Virus record (IMG/VR): IMGVR_UViG_3300009159_000109
Location: 1 to 45,562 of that record
From: a virus
Strand: one strand, 5' to 3'
Length of the DNA: 45,562 nucleotides
Shown here: positions 25,863 to 35,238 of the stretch, piece by piece
How the letters are laid out: each line of letters opens with the position of its first letter
Numbering within the stretch: the stretch's first letter is position 1
Position numbers and translations under genes: made by a program
The notes under the pieces: generated by a model
What the model was told of the DNA's origin: nothing
Database searches by the model: none
What the model saw: only the letters and a program-made list of their open reading frames with translations

Positions 25863-28587
25863 ACCACCAGGTGATCCTCACAAATCCATCGCCACCATTT
25901 CCACCATTCGCAAAAGTAGATCCAATGGCAGCACCTCCACCTCCACCACCTCCACGAGTTCCATTACCACCTGCGCCAGCACTTGATATACCAGCACCTC
26001 CTCCACCTCCACCAAAACCATAAGGAAGTGAAGTGATTGCAATACCAACTGCACCATTCGATCCTGTATTACTTCCACCAGCAGAGAAAATAGTATTGCC
26101 ATAGAAAGTAATCGAACCACCACCACCTCCTGCGGAAGATGGTGTTCCTGCTCCACTACCACCGCCCGTTGATTGGAATGAGTTTGCCTGTGCCGTAGCA
26201 GACACTCCAACACCATTGATCGCAGTAACACCACCAGGGCCGCCAGCAGTTGTATAATAATAATTCGTGATATTTGTTTGAGCAATTCCAGCAACACCAC
26301 CAGCACCACCACCATTTGCAACTAGTGTATAAGTTCCTCCAGGGCCAGTCCATGATATTGTTGTTCCTGCTCCTGCAGATCCAGAACTAGTTTCAGTTGT
26401 TGCTCCAGTTCCACCGACTCCAATATTTACACTTACATTTGAAGTTACTATAGATTTGGGAATATACCAAGAAGTATAAGAACCTCCAGAACCGCCAGTA
26501 CCAGATAACTGAGATTGTGCAGTAATTAAAGATCCAGATACTCCAGCAACATAGTAATTATTATTCACAGATATTGATGATCTTAAAGATTGTGTCGTAT
26601 TAGAAGTATTTACTCTCCAAACTATAGCATCTGTTGAGACATAAACTCCTCCATTATCACCTGCCAGAAGATAACTCAAAGATGCAGAAGAATATGAAAG
26701 AGTATAGATTGAATCTCCAGAAAACCCTACAGTTCTTAGAGTCCAAGTGATTGCATCAGTTGAAGAGGTTAAGAATTTATCAGATCCTGCAGATACATAA
26801 ACAGACCCATAAGTAAGTGTATTAATCGCGGAAGTACCGAATCCCGATGTTCTTAAGATCCAGGTAATAGTATCAGTTGAAGTATTTAAGATTCCATTAT
26901 TACCGCCAGCAACATAAACAGTTCCATAACTAAAGGCATTAATCGCAGTTGAACCAAATCCAGAAGTTCTTGCAATCCAGTTAATATTATCTGTAGAAAC
27001 ATTTAGGAATCCAATATCACCTCTATAGTTGGTTCCATGAGCAAAGGTATAAGAACCACCAGAACTTAGTAAAGTTACAGTTAATGTATTGAGTGCTGTA
27101 GTTCTTAAGACCCAAGTTATGCCATTAGTTGATGCTTGGAGACGGGCCCCAGTTCCAAATGAAGATAAGATTGTTTGATTGGAAGTTTGTATGACTCCAG
27201 AACTTCCCCCAAAAACATATATGTCTTGACCAAAGATACTCGTATAAATGTCATTACCTGAAGGAGAAGTTCTCAATACCCATGCAATACCATCCGTAGA
27301 AGTTAGATTAGTTCCAGATGCACCAGCAGCAACATATAAGTTATTATTATGGGAAATGGTATAAAGATTACTTACAGTTCCAGAAGTCCTAAATGTCCAT
27401 TGTATGGCATTAGTAGAAGTTTCAATAAATCCCGAGTTGCCAACTATAGCATAAACAGAACCTACCGCAATATTGTTAAGCGTAGTGGTAGTTGAAGAAG
27501 TTCTGAATGTCCAGTATATGGTATTCGTCGAAGTTTGTATATATCCACTAATACCCGCAAGAACATAGTAGTTACTACTCAGAGTACTATAGATTCCAGA
27601 ATACACATAATTTGGATTCATTGGTACGGGACTAGTTCTTGTAAACCAACCAATACCATCAGTTGAAGTTGTTATTATTGCAGAAGCACTTAGATAAGTT
27701 GGAGTTGGTAAAGATCCATATAATACAGTATGTATTCCATAAATACCAGCAACCATAGGAGCATTGGTTCTTGTAGTCCATACGATTCCATTTGTAGAAG
27801 TTCCTGTTCCTCCGCTATTCGAATTATTAATGAACACATATAAATTATTCCCCAAAATAAGACCAGAACCAGCACCATTATTACCATTTCCAACTTGATT
27901 TAAAGGAGAAGAAATAGTTCTAAGTACCCAAGAAATAGTATCCGTGGAAGTTGCTAAATTTGAAGAATTTCCACCAGCAAAATAAGTATTATTAGCATAA
28001 AGAGATGCTAAAAAACCATTACCAGTTCCAGAAGTTCTTAAGACCCAGGTAATCGTTTCTACTCTTCCACCAATCAAATGTTCATTATTAAAGTAAGTTG
28101 CACTATTAATATTGGTTGTTCCAAATCCTGAGGATCTTACAATCCAAGTGATTGTATCAGTTGAAGATCTCAATGCTCCTCCTGCTCCAGAAATAACATA
28201 AGTTGTTCCACCTGATGTAATATTTGAAATCGTCGTCGATCCAAAACCAGAAGTTCTTAATGACCAAGTAAGACCATTTTTTGCAAAAGTAGATCCAGTT
28301 GTTCCAGTACTTCCACCACCTCCAGCACCAACTGCCTCAACATATAAAAGATTTGCCTGAGAAGGCACTGTAAATGTTTGTGGAGATCCTGTTGTAGAAA
28401 ACTCTTGATAGTTTGAAACATAATCCCATGAAACACTTGTACCATCAGTCGTAGTTAAAAACTCTCCATCATTTCCAGTTTGTGATGGCAATGTTGAAAG
28501 ATTATCGACATAAGACTTATAAACACCATCAGTTCCCTGAGTTGCTGTTGTAATGCCAGTAATAAAATTAGATCCTAGTATTGCCAT
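25861..28587 (-). CDS. 908-aa repeat adhesin, paralogue of the giant protein
   Basis: N-terminus MAILGSNFITGI and GVYKSYVD, then a glycine-rich domain beginning YQEFSTTGSPQTF (residue 60). One Asp-box-like array fills residues about 105-687, inserted after GAGGGGSTGTTG; the glycine-rich domain resumes with GTGGSGGSYTSWYI and runs to GDGFVRITWW. Tail-tip adhesins with glycine-rich sandwiches (for example phage S16 gp38) bind host surface receptors; this is the nearest known analogue for the C-terminal part. AGGAG precedes the ATG at 28587, so translation is well initiated. Lies 10 bases from the next paralogue upstream, in one operon. Confidence 0.87.
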   Translation of the reverse strand: MAILGSNFITGITTATQGTDGVYKSYVDNLSTLPSQTGNDGEFLTTTDGTSVSWDYVSNYQEFSTTGSPQTFTVPSQANLLYVEAVGAGGGGSTGTTGSTFAKNGLTWSLRTSGFGSTTISNITSGGTTYVISGAGGALRSSTDTITWIVRSSGFGTTNINSATYFNNEHLIGGRVETITWVLRTSGTGNGFLASLYANNTYFAGGNSSNLATSTDTISWVLRTISSPLNQVGNGNNGAGSGLILGNNLYVFINNSNSGGTGTSTNGIVWTTRTNAPMVAGIYGIHTVLYGSLPTPTYLSASAIITTSTDGIGWFTRTSPVPMNPNYVYSGIYSTLSSNYYVLAGISGYIQTSTNTIYWTFRTSSTTTTLNNIAVGSVYAIVGNSGFIETSTNAIQWTFRTSGTVSNLYTISHNNNLYVAAGASGTNLTSTDGIAWVLRTSPSGNDIYTSIFGQDIYVFGGSSGVIQTSNQTILSSFGTGARLQASTNGITWVLRTTALNTLTVTLLSSGGSYTFAHGTNYRGDIGFLNVSTDNINWIARTSGFGSTAINAFSYGTVYVAGGNNGILNTSTDTITWILRTSGFGTSAINTLTYGSVYVSAGSDKFLTSSTDAITWTLRTVGFSGDSIYTLSYSSASLSYLLAGDNGGVYVSTDAIVWRVNTSNTTQSLRSSISVNNNYYVAGVSGSLITAQSQLSGTGGSGGSYTSWYIPKSIVTSNVSVNIGVGGTGATTETSSGSAGAGTTISWTGPGGTYTLVANGGGAGGVAGIAQTNITNYYYTTAGGPGGVTAINGVGVSATAQANSFQSTGGGSGAGTPSSAGGGGGSITFYGNTIFSAGGSNTGSNGAVGIAITSLPYGFGGGGGGAGISSAGAGGNGTRGGGGGGGAAIGSTFANGGNGGDGFVRITWW
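26525..28275 (-). repeat. Asp-box-like repeat array of the 908-aa protein
   Basis: A single array of STDxIxW blades. The part near 26935-27060 is close in DNA sequence to 23309-23435 of the giant gene (same AINAF-YG, STDNINW and GTNYxG modules), showing recent common origin or exchange between the two genes. Confidence 0.78.
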
Positions 28588-28597
28588 TTATTTTCTC

Positions 28598-31342
28598 CTA
28601 TTGCCAACTAATACGAACATAACCATCACCACCATTTCCACCAAATCCTGGAACAGTGCTTGCACCATCATATGCTCCACCACCACCACCGCCTCCACAA
28701 ACTCCATTTCCACCACGGCCCGCCTTTGTTGCAGTCGTCGCAATCATATCTGAACCACTGCTCACAAGTAGAAAAATATTATTTCCAAAACACCCACCAC
28801 TGACATTACCACCATTAACCCATCCACCAGTTCTTAAGTGCCAAGTAAAAGAATCGATAGATGCATGAACATAATTAGAATTGCCAGCAGCAATATAAGT
28901 CCCACCACCATAAATTGAAGCATATGGATCACTACTTAAAGTTCTCACAATCCAAGTAATGGTATCAGTAGAAGTAGAAACACTATTACCACTTCTATTA
29001 GATGCTATAAATCTTCCATTGCCATATGCCAATGATGAAACATCGCCAATACCGCCTATACCCAAAGTTCTTGCAATCCAAACAATACCATTTGTAGATA
29101 CATTAATCACTCTAGAAGCTGCTCCAAGAATATATTGATCATTATCATAAATTATAGAATAAATTTGTCCCGTTGTTCCAGCAGTTCTTAGTTGCCAAAC
29201 AATGGCATCCGTAGAAGCAATTAGAGCACCAGAGGCGCCAACACCATAAAAAAATCCACCTTGATATGACAAAGAAGGTCCAGAAAAAGTACTTCCAATT
29301 TGATTTGCAGTTCCAGATGATCTAAATGTCCAGTTGATTGAATCAGTAGAACTTCTTAATCCAGAGTTTCCATCAATCACATAAACACCATTACCATAAA
29401 CTACCCCCAAAATTACACTAGCACCATAAGAAGAAGTTCTCAAAACCCAAACAATACTATCGGTAGAGAATCCCAAGCGGCCACCATCACCACCATAAAT
29501 GTAATTTGATCCATCATAATAAGTCGTATAAAGAACAATACCACCGGTATTGGCAGTTCTTAATCTCCAAAAACTTCCGCCAAGAGCATTCGAACTTCCA
29601 CCATTTCCACCATAACCATAAGAAAGTCCAGTAATGTTTGTTGCACTTGTACCATTCATATTTCTCTGATCTAATGTGGAAGATACAGTATTTCCATAAT
29701 AGTTAATTGTACCTCCCAAAGATCCATAAGATCCATAAAAATTTGAACTATTTGTGTTAGAGTTAGAAACTGCTCCACCACCACCACCAGTAGTTTGAAA
29801 AGATGAAGTTGCAGTTGTTGCATTTGATGGTACTTGAAGTGCCTCAAAAATACCACCATTACCACCAGCAGTTCCAGCAGATGCTTGAAGATAATTTGAT
29901 GATGCCGTTATTGTACCTCCTGCCCCACCAGGAAGTGATTGAGTTGAAGAGTTATATACATTAGTTCCAGCACTTCCACCATTTGCAGTTATAGAAAAGT
30001 TTCCTCCAGGTCCTGCCCAAGATACTACACTCGAATCTCCAGATGCTCCATATACACCACCTTTTCCAACTTTAACGGTTAATGTAGTGCCACTAATATA
30101 TGCTTTTGAAATATTCCAAGATGCCGCTGCTCCTCCACCTCCACCACTTCCAGCAAATCCAGTAGGAGGTAAAGCAGCACCAATATATCCAGAATCACCA
30201 CCGACAACAAAAGTATTATTGCCATATACCACTCCTTTCCAACCACTACCAAAAGCACCTGGTGAAGTTCTGAATGACCAAGTAACAGTATCAGTAGAAA
30301 AGAATATAAATCCAGCACCACCAACAGCATAATAAGTATTATTCGCAAAAGTTGTTGCATATAAAGATTGTAAATAACTTACACTAGTTCTTGCAGTCCA
30401 AGTAACTGCATCTGTAGAAACAATTATATCGGCAGATGTACCAGTAGCAAAATAAAGACCATTTCCATAAGATACACTAATATAAAAATTATTATTAACT
30501 CCAGTTCTAATTACCCAAGTAATACTATCTGTAGAAGTTTGAAATCTTCCAGAACCACCACTAGTAACATATTGATCTCCAGCATAAAGAATTCTATATA
30601 TTGCATTTCCGGTAGGATATCCAGAAGTTCTTAAGGACCAGGTAATGCCATTTGTAGAAGCAAAAATACGAGCATCATTATCTAAACCAAGAACATAAAT
30701 GCCATTATTAAATTCTAAAGCATTAAGTCTAGCAGTACTGGCACCTGTTGTTTGCATTGTCCAAGTGATACTATCAGTAGAGGTAATTAATTTTCCAGCA
30801 TTACCACATACAACATAAAGATTTCCACTATACACGATAGAACCAATTGCAGTTGCACCAAATCCACTTGTTCTCGTAATCCAAGTAATTGCATCAGTAG
30901 AAGCAAGAACTGCTCCACCATCAGTTCCTGCATAAAATACATTGTTCGCATATATCATTCCTGGACCCTGATAATACCCTGAAATACTATTAGAATGACT
31001 AGAAGTTCTTAAAAACCATTGCCCAGCACCAGTGTTCACATAAGAAGATGCATCTCTAGTTCCTGATGCTCCACTCCCTCCAGCACCCGTTGCTTCTATG
31101 AACAGTTGTTTTGCTTGAGACGGTACATTAAAGGTATACGTTCCAGCAGCAATATATTCTTGATATGATCCTACTGGTTGCCAAGATGAAGTATTGCCAT
31201 TAGTGGTTAAAAAGTTATTATCTTGATTTGTTATTGGTGGACCAGATGCAGAAATATCCACATATTGCTTATTTACGGCATCAGACGCATTAGATACCGA
31301 ATCAATACCAGTAACTTGAGTAGAACCTACACCGACTGGCAT
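28598..31342 (-). CDS. 914-aa repeat adhesin, paralogue of the giant protein
   Basis: N-terminus MPVGVGSTQVTGI and DAVNKQYVD; the glycine-rich domain begins YQEYIAAGTYTF at residue 60. Two Asp-box-like arrays occupy residues about 105-391 and 588-868. The glycine-rich scaffold between and after them (GSGGGGGAAASW, GGNGVCGGGGGGGAYDG, GDGYVRISWQ) is the fullest of the three paralogues. Blades are more diverged than in the giant protein. The ATG at 31342 is one base after the S74 gene stop with GAGGGAAG upstream. Probably a trimeric fibre or tip protein; receptor unknown. Confidence 0.87.
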   Translation of the reverse strand: MPVGVGSTQVTGIDSVSNASDAVNKQYVDISASGPPITNQDNNFLTTNGNTSSWQPVGSYQEYIAAGTYTFNVPSQAKQLFIEATGAGGSGASGTRDASSYVNTGAGQWFLRTSSHSNSISGYYQGPGMIYANNVFYAGTDGGAVLASTDAITWITRTSGFGATAIGSIVYSGNLYVVCGNAGKLITSTDSITWTMQTTGASTARLNALEFNNGIYVLGLDNDARIFASTNGITWSLRTSGYPTGNAIYRILYAGDQYVTSGGSGRFQTSTDSITWVIRTGVNNNFYISVSYGNGLYFATGTSADIIVSTDAVTWTARTSVSYLQSLYATTFANNTYYAVGGAGFIFFSTDTVTWSFRTSPGAFGSGWKGVVYGNNTFVVGGDSGYIGAALPPTGFAGSGGGGGAAASWNISKAYISGTTLTVKVGKGGVYGASGDSSVVSWAGPGGNFSITANGGSAGTNVYNSSTQSLPGGAGGTITASSNYLQASAGTAGGNGGIFEALQVPSNATTATSSFQTTGGGGGAVSNSNTNSSNFYGSYGSLGGTINYYGNTVSSTLDQRNMNGTSATNITGLSYGYGGNGGSSNALGGSFWRLRTANTGGIVLYTTYYDGSNYIYGGDGGRLGFSTDSIVWVLRTSSYGASVILGVVYGNGVYVIDGNSGLRSSTDSINWTFRSSGTANQIGSTFSGPSLSYQGGFFYGVGASGALIASTDAIVWQLRTAGTTGQIYSIIYDNDQYILGAASRVINVSTNGIVWIARTLGIGGIGDVSSLAYGNGRFIASNRSGNSVSTSTDTITWIVRTLSSDPYASIYGGGTYIAAGNSNYVHASIDSFTWHLRTGGWVNGGNVSGGCFGNNIFLLVSSGSDMIATTATKAGRGGNGVCGGGGGGGAYDGASTVPGFGGNGGDGYVRISWQ
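28740..29580 (-). repeat. Asp-box-like array 2 of the 914-aa protein
   Basis: Blades between SSNALGGSFWRLRT and DMIATTATKAGRGG, placed inside the C-terminal glycine loops, at about the same site as array 3 of the giant protein. Confidence 0.72.
30170..31030 (-). repeat. Asp-box-like array 1 of the 914-aa protein
   Basis: Blades between GSGASGTRDASSYVNTG and GYIGAALPPTGFAGSG, placed at the same scaffold site as the single array of the 908-aa protein. Confidence 0.72.
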
Positions 31343-31343
31343 A

Positions 31344-31862
31344 TCAACTTCCCTCTAGTTTTTCTTTCAGTTTTTGTATTTCTATATTTTGTTCCTTGAT
31401 TGCTTCAATTAATAGGGCAATAAGATTTGCATAAGCAACAGATTTTTTTTCATAATCTGGTGCGGGTCCTTTGGGATATACAATCTCAGGTACAATTTTT
31501 TCAACTTCCTGTGCGATTAAACCGATTTGATGTTCTCCATTGTCTATGCGGTCATATTCAACCCCTCTCAGTGCCAATACCTTTTCAAGAGCATTTTCAA
31601 GAGGTTTAATATTTTTTTTAAGTCTTTCGTCAGAGTTTGCAGTAACTGTTCCAGAAACAACAATGTTTCCTGCTGTTGTATTATTTGCAACTCCAACTCC
31701 AAGTCCACCAGAAATATAAGCACTACCAGTTACTTGAAGTGGTTGAGATGCTGTTCCTGTAGATGTTGCAGTTCCCACTAATATTGGTCCAGAAGTAACT
31801 TGAAGTTTATTATCAACAGTTGCATCACCATAGATTCTTGTACCAGATTTAAGTTTTGCCAT
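31344..31862 (-). CDS. Stand-alone Peptidase_S74 intramolecular chaperone protein
   Basis: A 172-aa protein. Residues 1-70 are fibre-stalk beta sequence (SGPILVGTATSTG, LQVTGSAYISGGLGVG). Residues 77-172 are a Peptidase_S74 domain: SDERLKKNI with the Ser77/Lys82 dyad, VEYDRID, GLIAQEVEKIVPEIV and a C-terminal coiled coil. S74 domains trimerise and fold beta-helical fibres, then cut themselves off just before the serine; usually they are the C-terminus of the long fibre itself. Here the stalk is very short. The ATG at 31862 shares one base with the previous stop (TAATG) with GGAGG upstream. It may chaperone neighbouring fibres in trans or cap a short fibre. Confidence 0.9.
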   Translation of the reverse strand: MAKLKSGTRIYGDATVDNKLQVTSGPILVGTATSTGTASQPLQVTGSAYISGGLGVGVANNTTAGNIVVSGTVTANSDERLKKNIKPLENALEKVLALRGVEYDRIDNGEHQIGLIAQEVEKIVPEIVYPKGPAPDYEKKSVAYANLIALLIEAIKEQNIEIQKLKEKLEGS

Positions 31863-34800
31863 TATGCCTGCGCCTCCGTCCAAGAAAGTCTTGTTGCAAC
31901 GTTTGTCGCAGTTGCTGACAAATTAGTTGCAACAATTGTAAGTGTATCAGGACCATCTGGATAAATTCCTATTCCACTTGTTGCCCCACCACCACCAAGA
32001 ATACAATTACCTAAGTCTCGAACCTGGGTAAGATCAATGGAATTTGCTCCAGATCCAACGAAGAAACCAGCAGTAACCTCACCACCAATTACCTGAACTC
32101 CAGTTGCTCCACCAACAGATGCATAATCAGCAATTTGTGCCAGACTTGAATTTTGAATATTAGCGACATTACCAACAGCATTTGTCCAATTTGTTGCAGT
32201 ACTTGGAGTTGTATTCAAAAATGCTCTTACAAGAATGTTAGAGTTTGCCGTAAGTGAAGTAAGATCGAGAGCAACAAGTTTTAACTGCATTCTATTAATT
32301 AATTCTCTTGTCCCAAATGATGCTGCAACACCATTATCAACTGATGGGGCAACACGAATTGCAATTAGTGCTCTTGTTGAACCAGTAGCTCCCGTTGCAG
32401 CAAGAGTAGTAATACCAACTTGCCCATAGGTAAAGATCAAGGATTTATCATCATCAAATCGTCCATCCATAATCACACTTGTTCCCCAGTGAGAGATAGA
32501 AGGGCCATATGTTGGGAATGCAAGTTCAATGGCCGTTGGGTCAGTTGCTGAATAAGTAAATGTTTGCCCAACAGTTGCACCCATTGGAGCGATTGTTACT
32601 GTTGGATTTAATGCTGTTGATGCCTGACTTAAATAAATAGTACCAATTCCAAGAGCACTGACATAAGTACTTTCAGGAAAACCACCAATAACTCTTTGAC
32701 CTACTTGTAAATTTGTAGTTGATCCAGTTGCTATATTTGATCCCAATGGAACTGTAAGAGAAAGAGAAGCATTACCTGGTTTTCCTCTTGTTAATCCAAT
32801 AAATGTAGTTGTTCCAATACCAGTATAATTTACATACTCATAAGTATTTGCATTTCTTATAACCACTGTTCCTGCACTAGGGAACCCTAATGTACTTGCA
32901 ACACTTACCAAAGTATCTCCAGAGTTTAAAGTTGATGTTAGATATGTAGTTGCAGGAACACTTATAGACTCATACCTTGCTGGCAAATTTCCAGTTCTCA
33001 AATATGCTTCGGTATTTACATTATTATTGACCTGTTTGTGACAATAAATTACATTACCATCAGCACCTCTAAATCCCCAACGAACAAATCCAGCACCATA
33101 CCAAGAATAATCCAAGTAAAACATCTGCATCTTGGATAAATCAAGATTATAACCAGAAGGACCAGTACCATCACACTTGTCAAGGTTCCATTGTGACTGT
33201 GGAATTTTTGTTTCTATAGTCTCCGAAATAATCACGAAGTCAGCAGTTGCTCCTCTATATGAAGGAGAAATCGTCATACTTGTATCACTTGCAATATCAA
33301 CAACACGATATGACTGTCCACGAAGAACAATAAAATCACCAATATTTAATTGTTTTGAAAATCTAGTTGGAAATGTTTCATTTGTCTGTACTACAGCATT
33401 ATTTCCACTTACAACACTCACTCTTCCCGAAAGTTGGAAAGTAGAGTTTCTACGAACTGTATAAAGTGTTTGACCATCAAATTCAAAAAAGATTCCATTT
33501 TGAGAATCAAATGCACCAAGACGATTAAAGCACCCATACCATCCAGATATATTACAAATATATGTACCAGAAGCAATTGTTGCAGACGGTGTTGTTAATG
33601 GAGTATATTGAAAAGTATTATAACCAGTAACGGAAGTTATATTATAAGATCCATTATATCCAGTTTCATTTGCACCAGAAATTGTAATTGTGGTTCCTGG
33701 AGTTGATGCTTGAATATTATGTTGTTCTTTAGTTTGAACCGTAACAAGATTCGTTGCGGGATTATATGTTAACGAATCAATTTGAAGATTTGGTTTAAGA
33801 GAAGTACCAGAACTAACTTGTATACCTTTGCCAGACTGATAACGAAAATATCTTCTTGTTTGACGAGTTGCTGATTCAAAGTTTGAAGATGCATTATTTG
33901 AAAAAATAACTCCACCATCAAAAGGGCGATGTAAAAATTGACCTTGCGGTCTTACATAAATTAAACCACCAGTTGGAACTGCTGATGGGGTATTATTTGC
34001 ATAATAAACAAATTGAGTTGAACTATTAATTGTTGTAACAACGAACGAACCATTTGCAACAGTTTCAGTTGTACCAATTACTGCAATCTGATTTCCAATT
34101 GCAAGACCATGAGGAACTGTTGTATTTACCGTAATTTCTGTTCCAGAAGTCCAAGCAAATGAAGGAGTACTCCCAATTGCAGCACTAGTATAAACAATAC
34201 CATTATTAATTACTGTTTTATTCGGATCAAAAATATTTGTTACTGTTCCAGTATTTGTTGCTCTTGCCGTATAAGTAAAAATTGTATTGCCAACTCCACT
34301 ATTTGTTTCTACAATGAAGTTACCATTTGCAATATTTAAATAACAATCCTGAACCGAAATTGCAGTTCCTATGCCAGGTGCTGCACCCTGCAATCCAACA
34401 GTAACAGTTCTTGAGTTTGTTGGAATATTAATAGAACTAATTGTTGCAATACCAATTGCAGAAGGAAATGAGAATGGACGATTATTAATCATCGCCAAGT
34501 TTTCCCACTTCGTAATTTGAGTACCATACTCAAAGTCAGTATCAATCAGTGCTTGTGCTTGAGATGTTCTAAATTTATTTACAGGATCAGTATAAATTTC
34601 TGATGGAGTAAACTTTTCATCGTACTCATCTACAATAATTTGAAGTTTATCTGTACTACTCATTGCGGCAGTACTATAATTCAATACGATTGTGGTTGTA
34701 GTTGTATTACCACCACCAGAAGTTAATACTGTATAAGCATTTGCTTTTAGATTCGAATCAGAAAAATTATAGATTACTGTGTTCGTCGTCACATTGGTAA

Positions 34801-34900
34801 TCAATATCAATCGTTCCCTCTGTATAGCACGAGGAATGACTATGGTATTTGTGGAAGGTGTAAATGTATATCCCGTTTCCAGTATTGCCTTTCTTGCCAT
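31862..34900 (-). CDS. 1012-aa virion structural (tail-fibre-like) protein
   Basis: N-terminus MARKAILETGYTFTPSTNTI, then a region with KFRTSQAQALIDTDFEYGTQ and repeated beta modules of the type 'HGL-GN-I-V-GT-NGSF-VTTI-STQF-Y' (about residues 150-300 and 380-440). A central well-packed part holds WYGCFNRLGAFDSQNGIFFEFDGQ and LDYSWYGAGFVRWGFRGADG. The C-terminal 150 residues are beta-rich with low charge. Proteins with this N-terminus and size are present in T4-like cyanophages as virion structural proteins, possibly baseplate-proximal fibres; that is from memory. A late-promoter core lies 21 bases upstream of the ATG. Confidence 0.82.
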   Translation of the reverse strand: MARKAILETGYTFTPSTNTIVIPRAIQRERLILITNVTTNTVIYNFSDSNLKANAYTVLTSGGGNTTTTTIVLNYSTAAMSSTDKLQIIVDEYDEKFTPSEIYTDPVNKFRTSQAQALIDTDFEYGTQITKWENLAMINNRPFSFPSAIGIATISSINIPTNSRTVTVGLQGAAPGIGTAISVQDCYLNIANGNFIVETNSGVGNTIFTYTARATNTGTVTNIFDPNKTVINNGIVYTSAAIGSTPSFAWTSGTEITVNTTVPHGLAIGNQIAVIGTTETVANGSFVVTTINSSTQFVYYANNTPSAVPTGGLIYVRPQGQFLHRPFDGGVIFSNNASSNFESATRQTRRYFRYQSGKGIQVSSGTSLKPNLQIDSLTYNPATNLVTVQTKEQHNIQASTPGTTITISGANETGYNGSYNITSVTGYNTFQYTPLTTPSATIASGTYICNISGWYGCFNRLGAFDSQNGIFFEFDGQTLYTVRRNSTFQLSGRVSVVSGNNAVVQTNETFPTRFSKQLNIGDFIVLRGQSYRVVDIASDTSMTISPSYRGATADFVIISETIETKIPQSQWNLDKCDGTGPSGYNLDLSKMQMFYLDYSWYGAGFVRWGFRGADGNVIYCHKQVNNNVNTEAYLRTGNLPARYESISVPATTYLTSTLNSGDTLVSVASTLGFPSAGTVVIRNANTYEYVNYTGIGTTTFIGLTRGKPGNASLSLTVPLGSNIATGSTTNLQVGQRVIGGFPESTYVSALGIGTIYLSQASTALNPTVTIAPMGATVGQTFTYSATDPTAIELAFPTYGPSISHWGTSVIMDGRFDDDKSLIFTYGQVGITTLAATGATGSTRALIAIRVAPSVDNGVAASFGTRELINRMQLKLVALDLTSLTANSNILVRAFLNTTPSTATNWTNAVGNVANIQNSSLAQIADYASVGGATGVQVIGGEVTAGFFVGSGANSIDLTQVRDLGNCILGGGGATSGIGIYPDGPDTLTIVATNLSATATNVATRLSWTEAQA

Positions 34901-34921
34901 AATTAATGAATACCTTTGTTA

Positions 34922-34929
34922 TATTTATC
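34922..34929 (-). promoter_or_regulatory. Late-promoter core before the 1012-aa gene
   Basis: Minus strand GATAAATA in the 31-base gap after the 101-aa gene, ending 21 bases before the ATG at 34900. Matches the T4 late core at seven of eight positions. Confidence 0.55.
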
Positions 34930-34931
34930 AG

Positions 34932-35237
34932 TTATGTAAAAGATGTGATTTCATCAATTTCAGTATATACAATCACAGATTTATCAGTATTTTGTCTCAT
35001 ATAAGTTCCTGTTCCAGATCCATAAGAAACTCCAGCAAATTCATCACCAATAATGTCGTATGGTTTAAAAACATTAGCAGTTAATGTTGTAACTCCTATA
35101 TTTTCAGAAAACTCTGAAGAATAGTATGTTCCAACAGATCCAGCAGATGCGGCAATTCCATTATCATTTGAAGTTGTATCATCAAACTCATTCACGAGCA
35201 TTGATGCATATTGATCTAATCTTCCTACAATTGACAT
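34932..35237 (-). CDS. 101-aa structural-cluster protein
   Basis: Starts MSIVGRLDQYASMLVNEFDD and ends IVYTEIDEITSFT. The first 20 residues are a probable helix; the rest is beta-rich, Ser/Thr/Gly-rich and acidic. AGGA lies just upstream of the ATG, and the previous stop is at 35239, so the genes nearly touch. No family name; its place among fibre genes and composition suggest a virion protein or fibre connector. Confidence 0.72.
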   Translation of the reverse strand: MSIVGRLDQYASMLVNEFDDTTSNDNGIAASAGSVGTYYSSEFSENIGVTTLTANVFKPYDIIGDEFAGVSYGSGTGTYMRQNTDKSVIVYTEIDEITSFT

Positions 35238-35238
35238 A

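Noticed and set aside
15847-31342. Diversity-generating retroelement acting on the adhesins
   Set aside because: No reverse transcriptase, template repeat or adenine-biased variable site is visible in the window; variation fits recombination between blades.
15847-31342. Sialidase activity suggested by Asp-box-like motifs
   Set aside because: The catalytic Arg triad, Tyr/Glu pair and RIP motif of sialidases are not seen; Asp boxes alone are structural, and here the motif is one residue shorter than usual.
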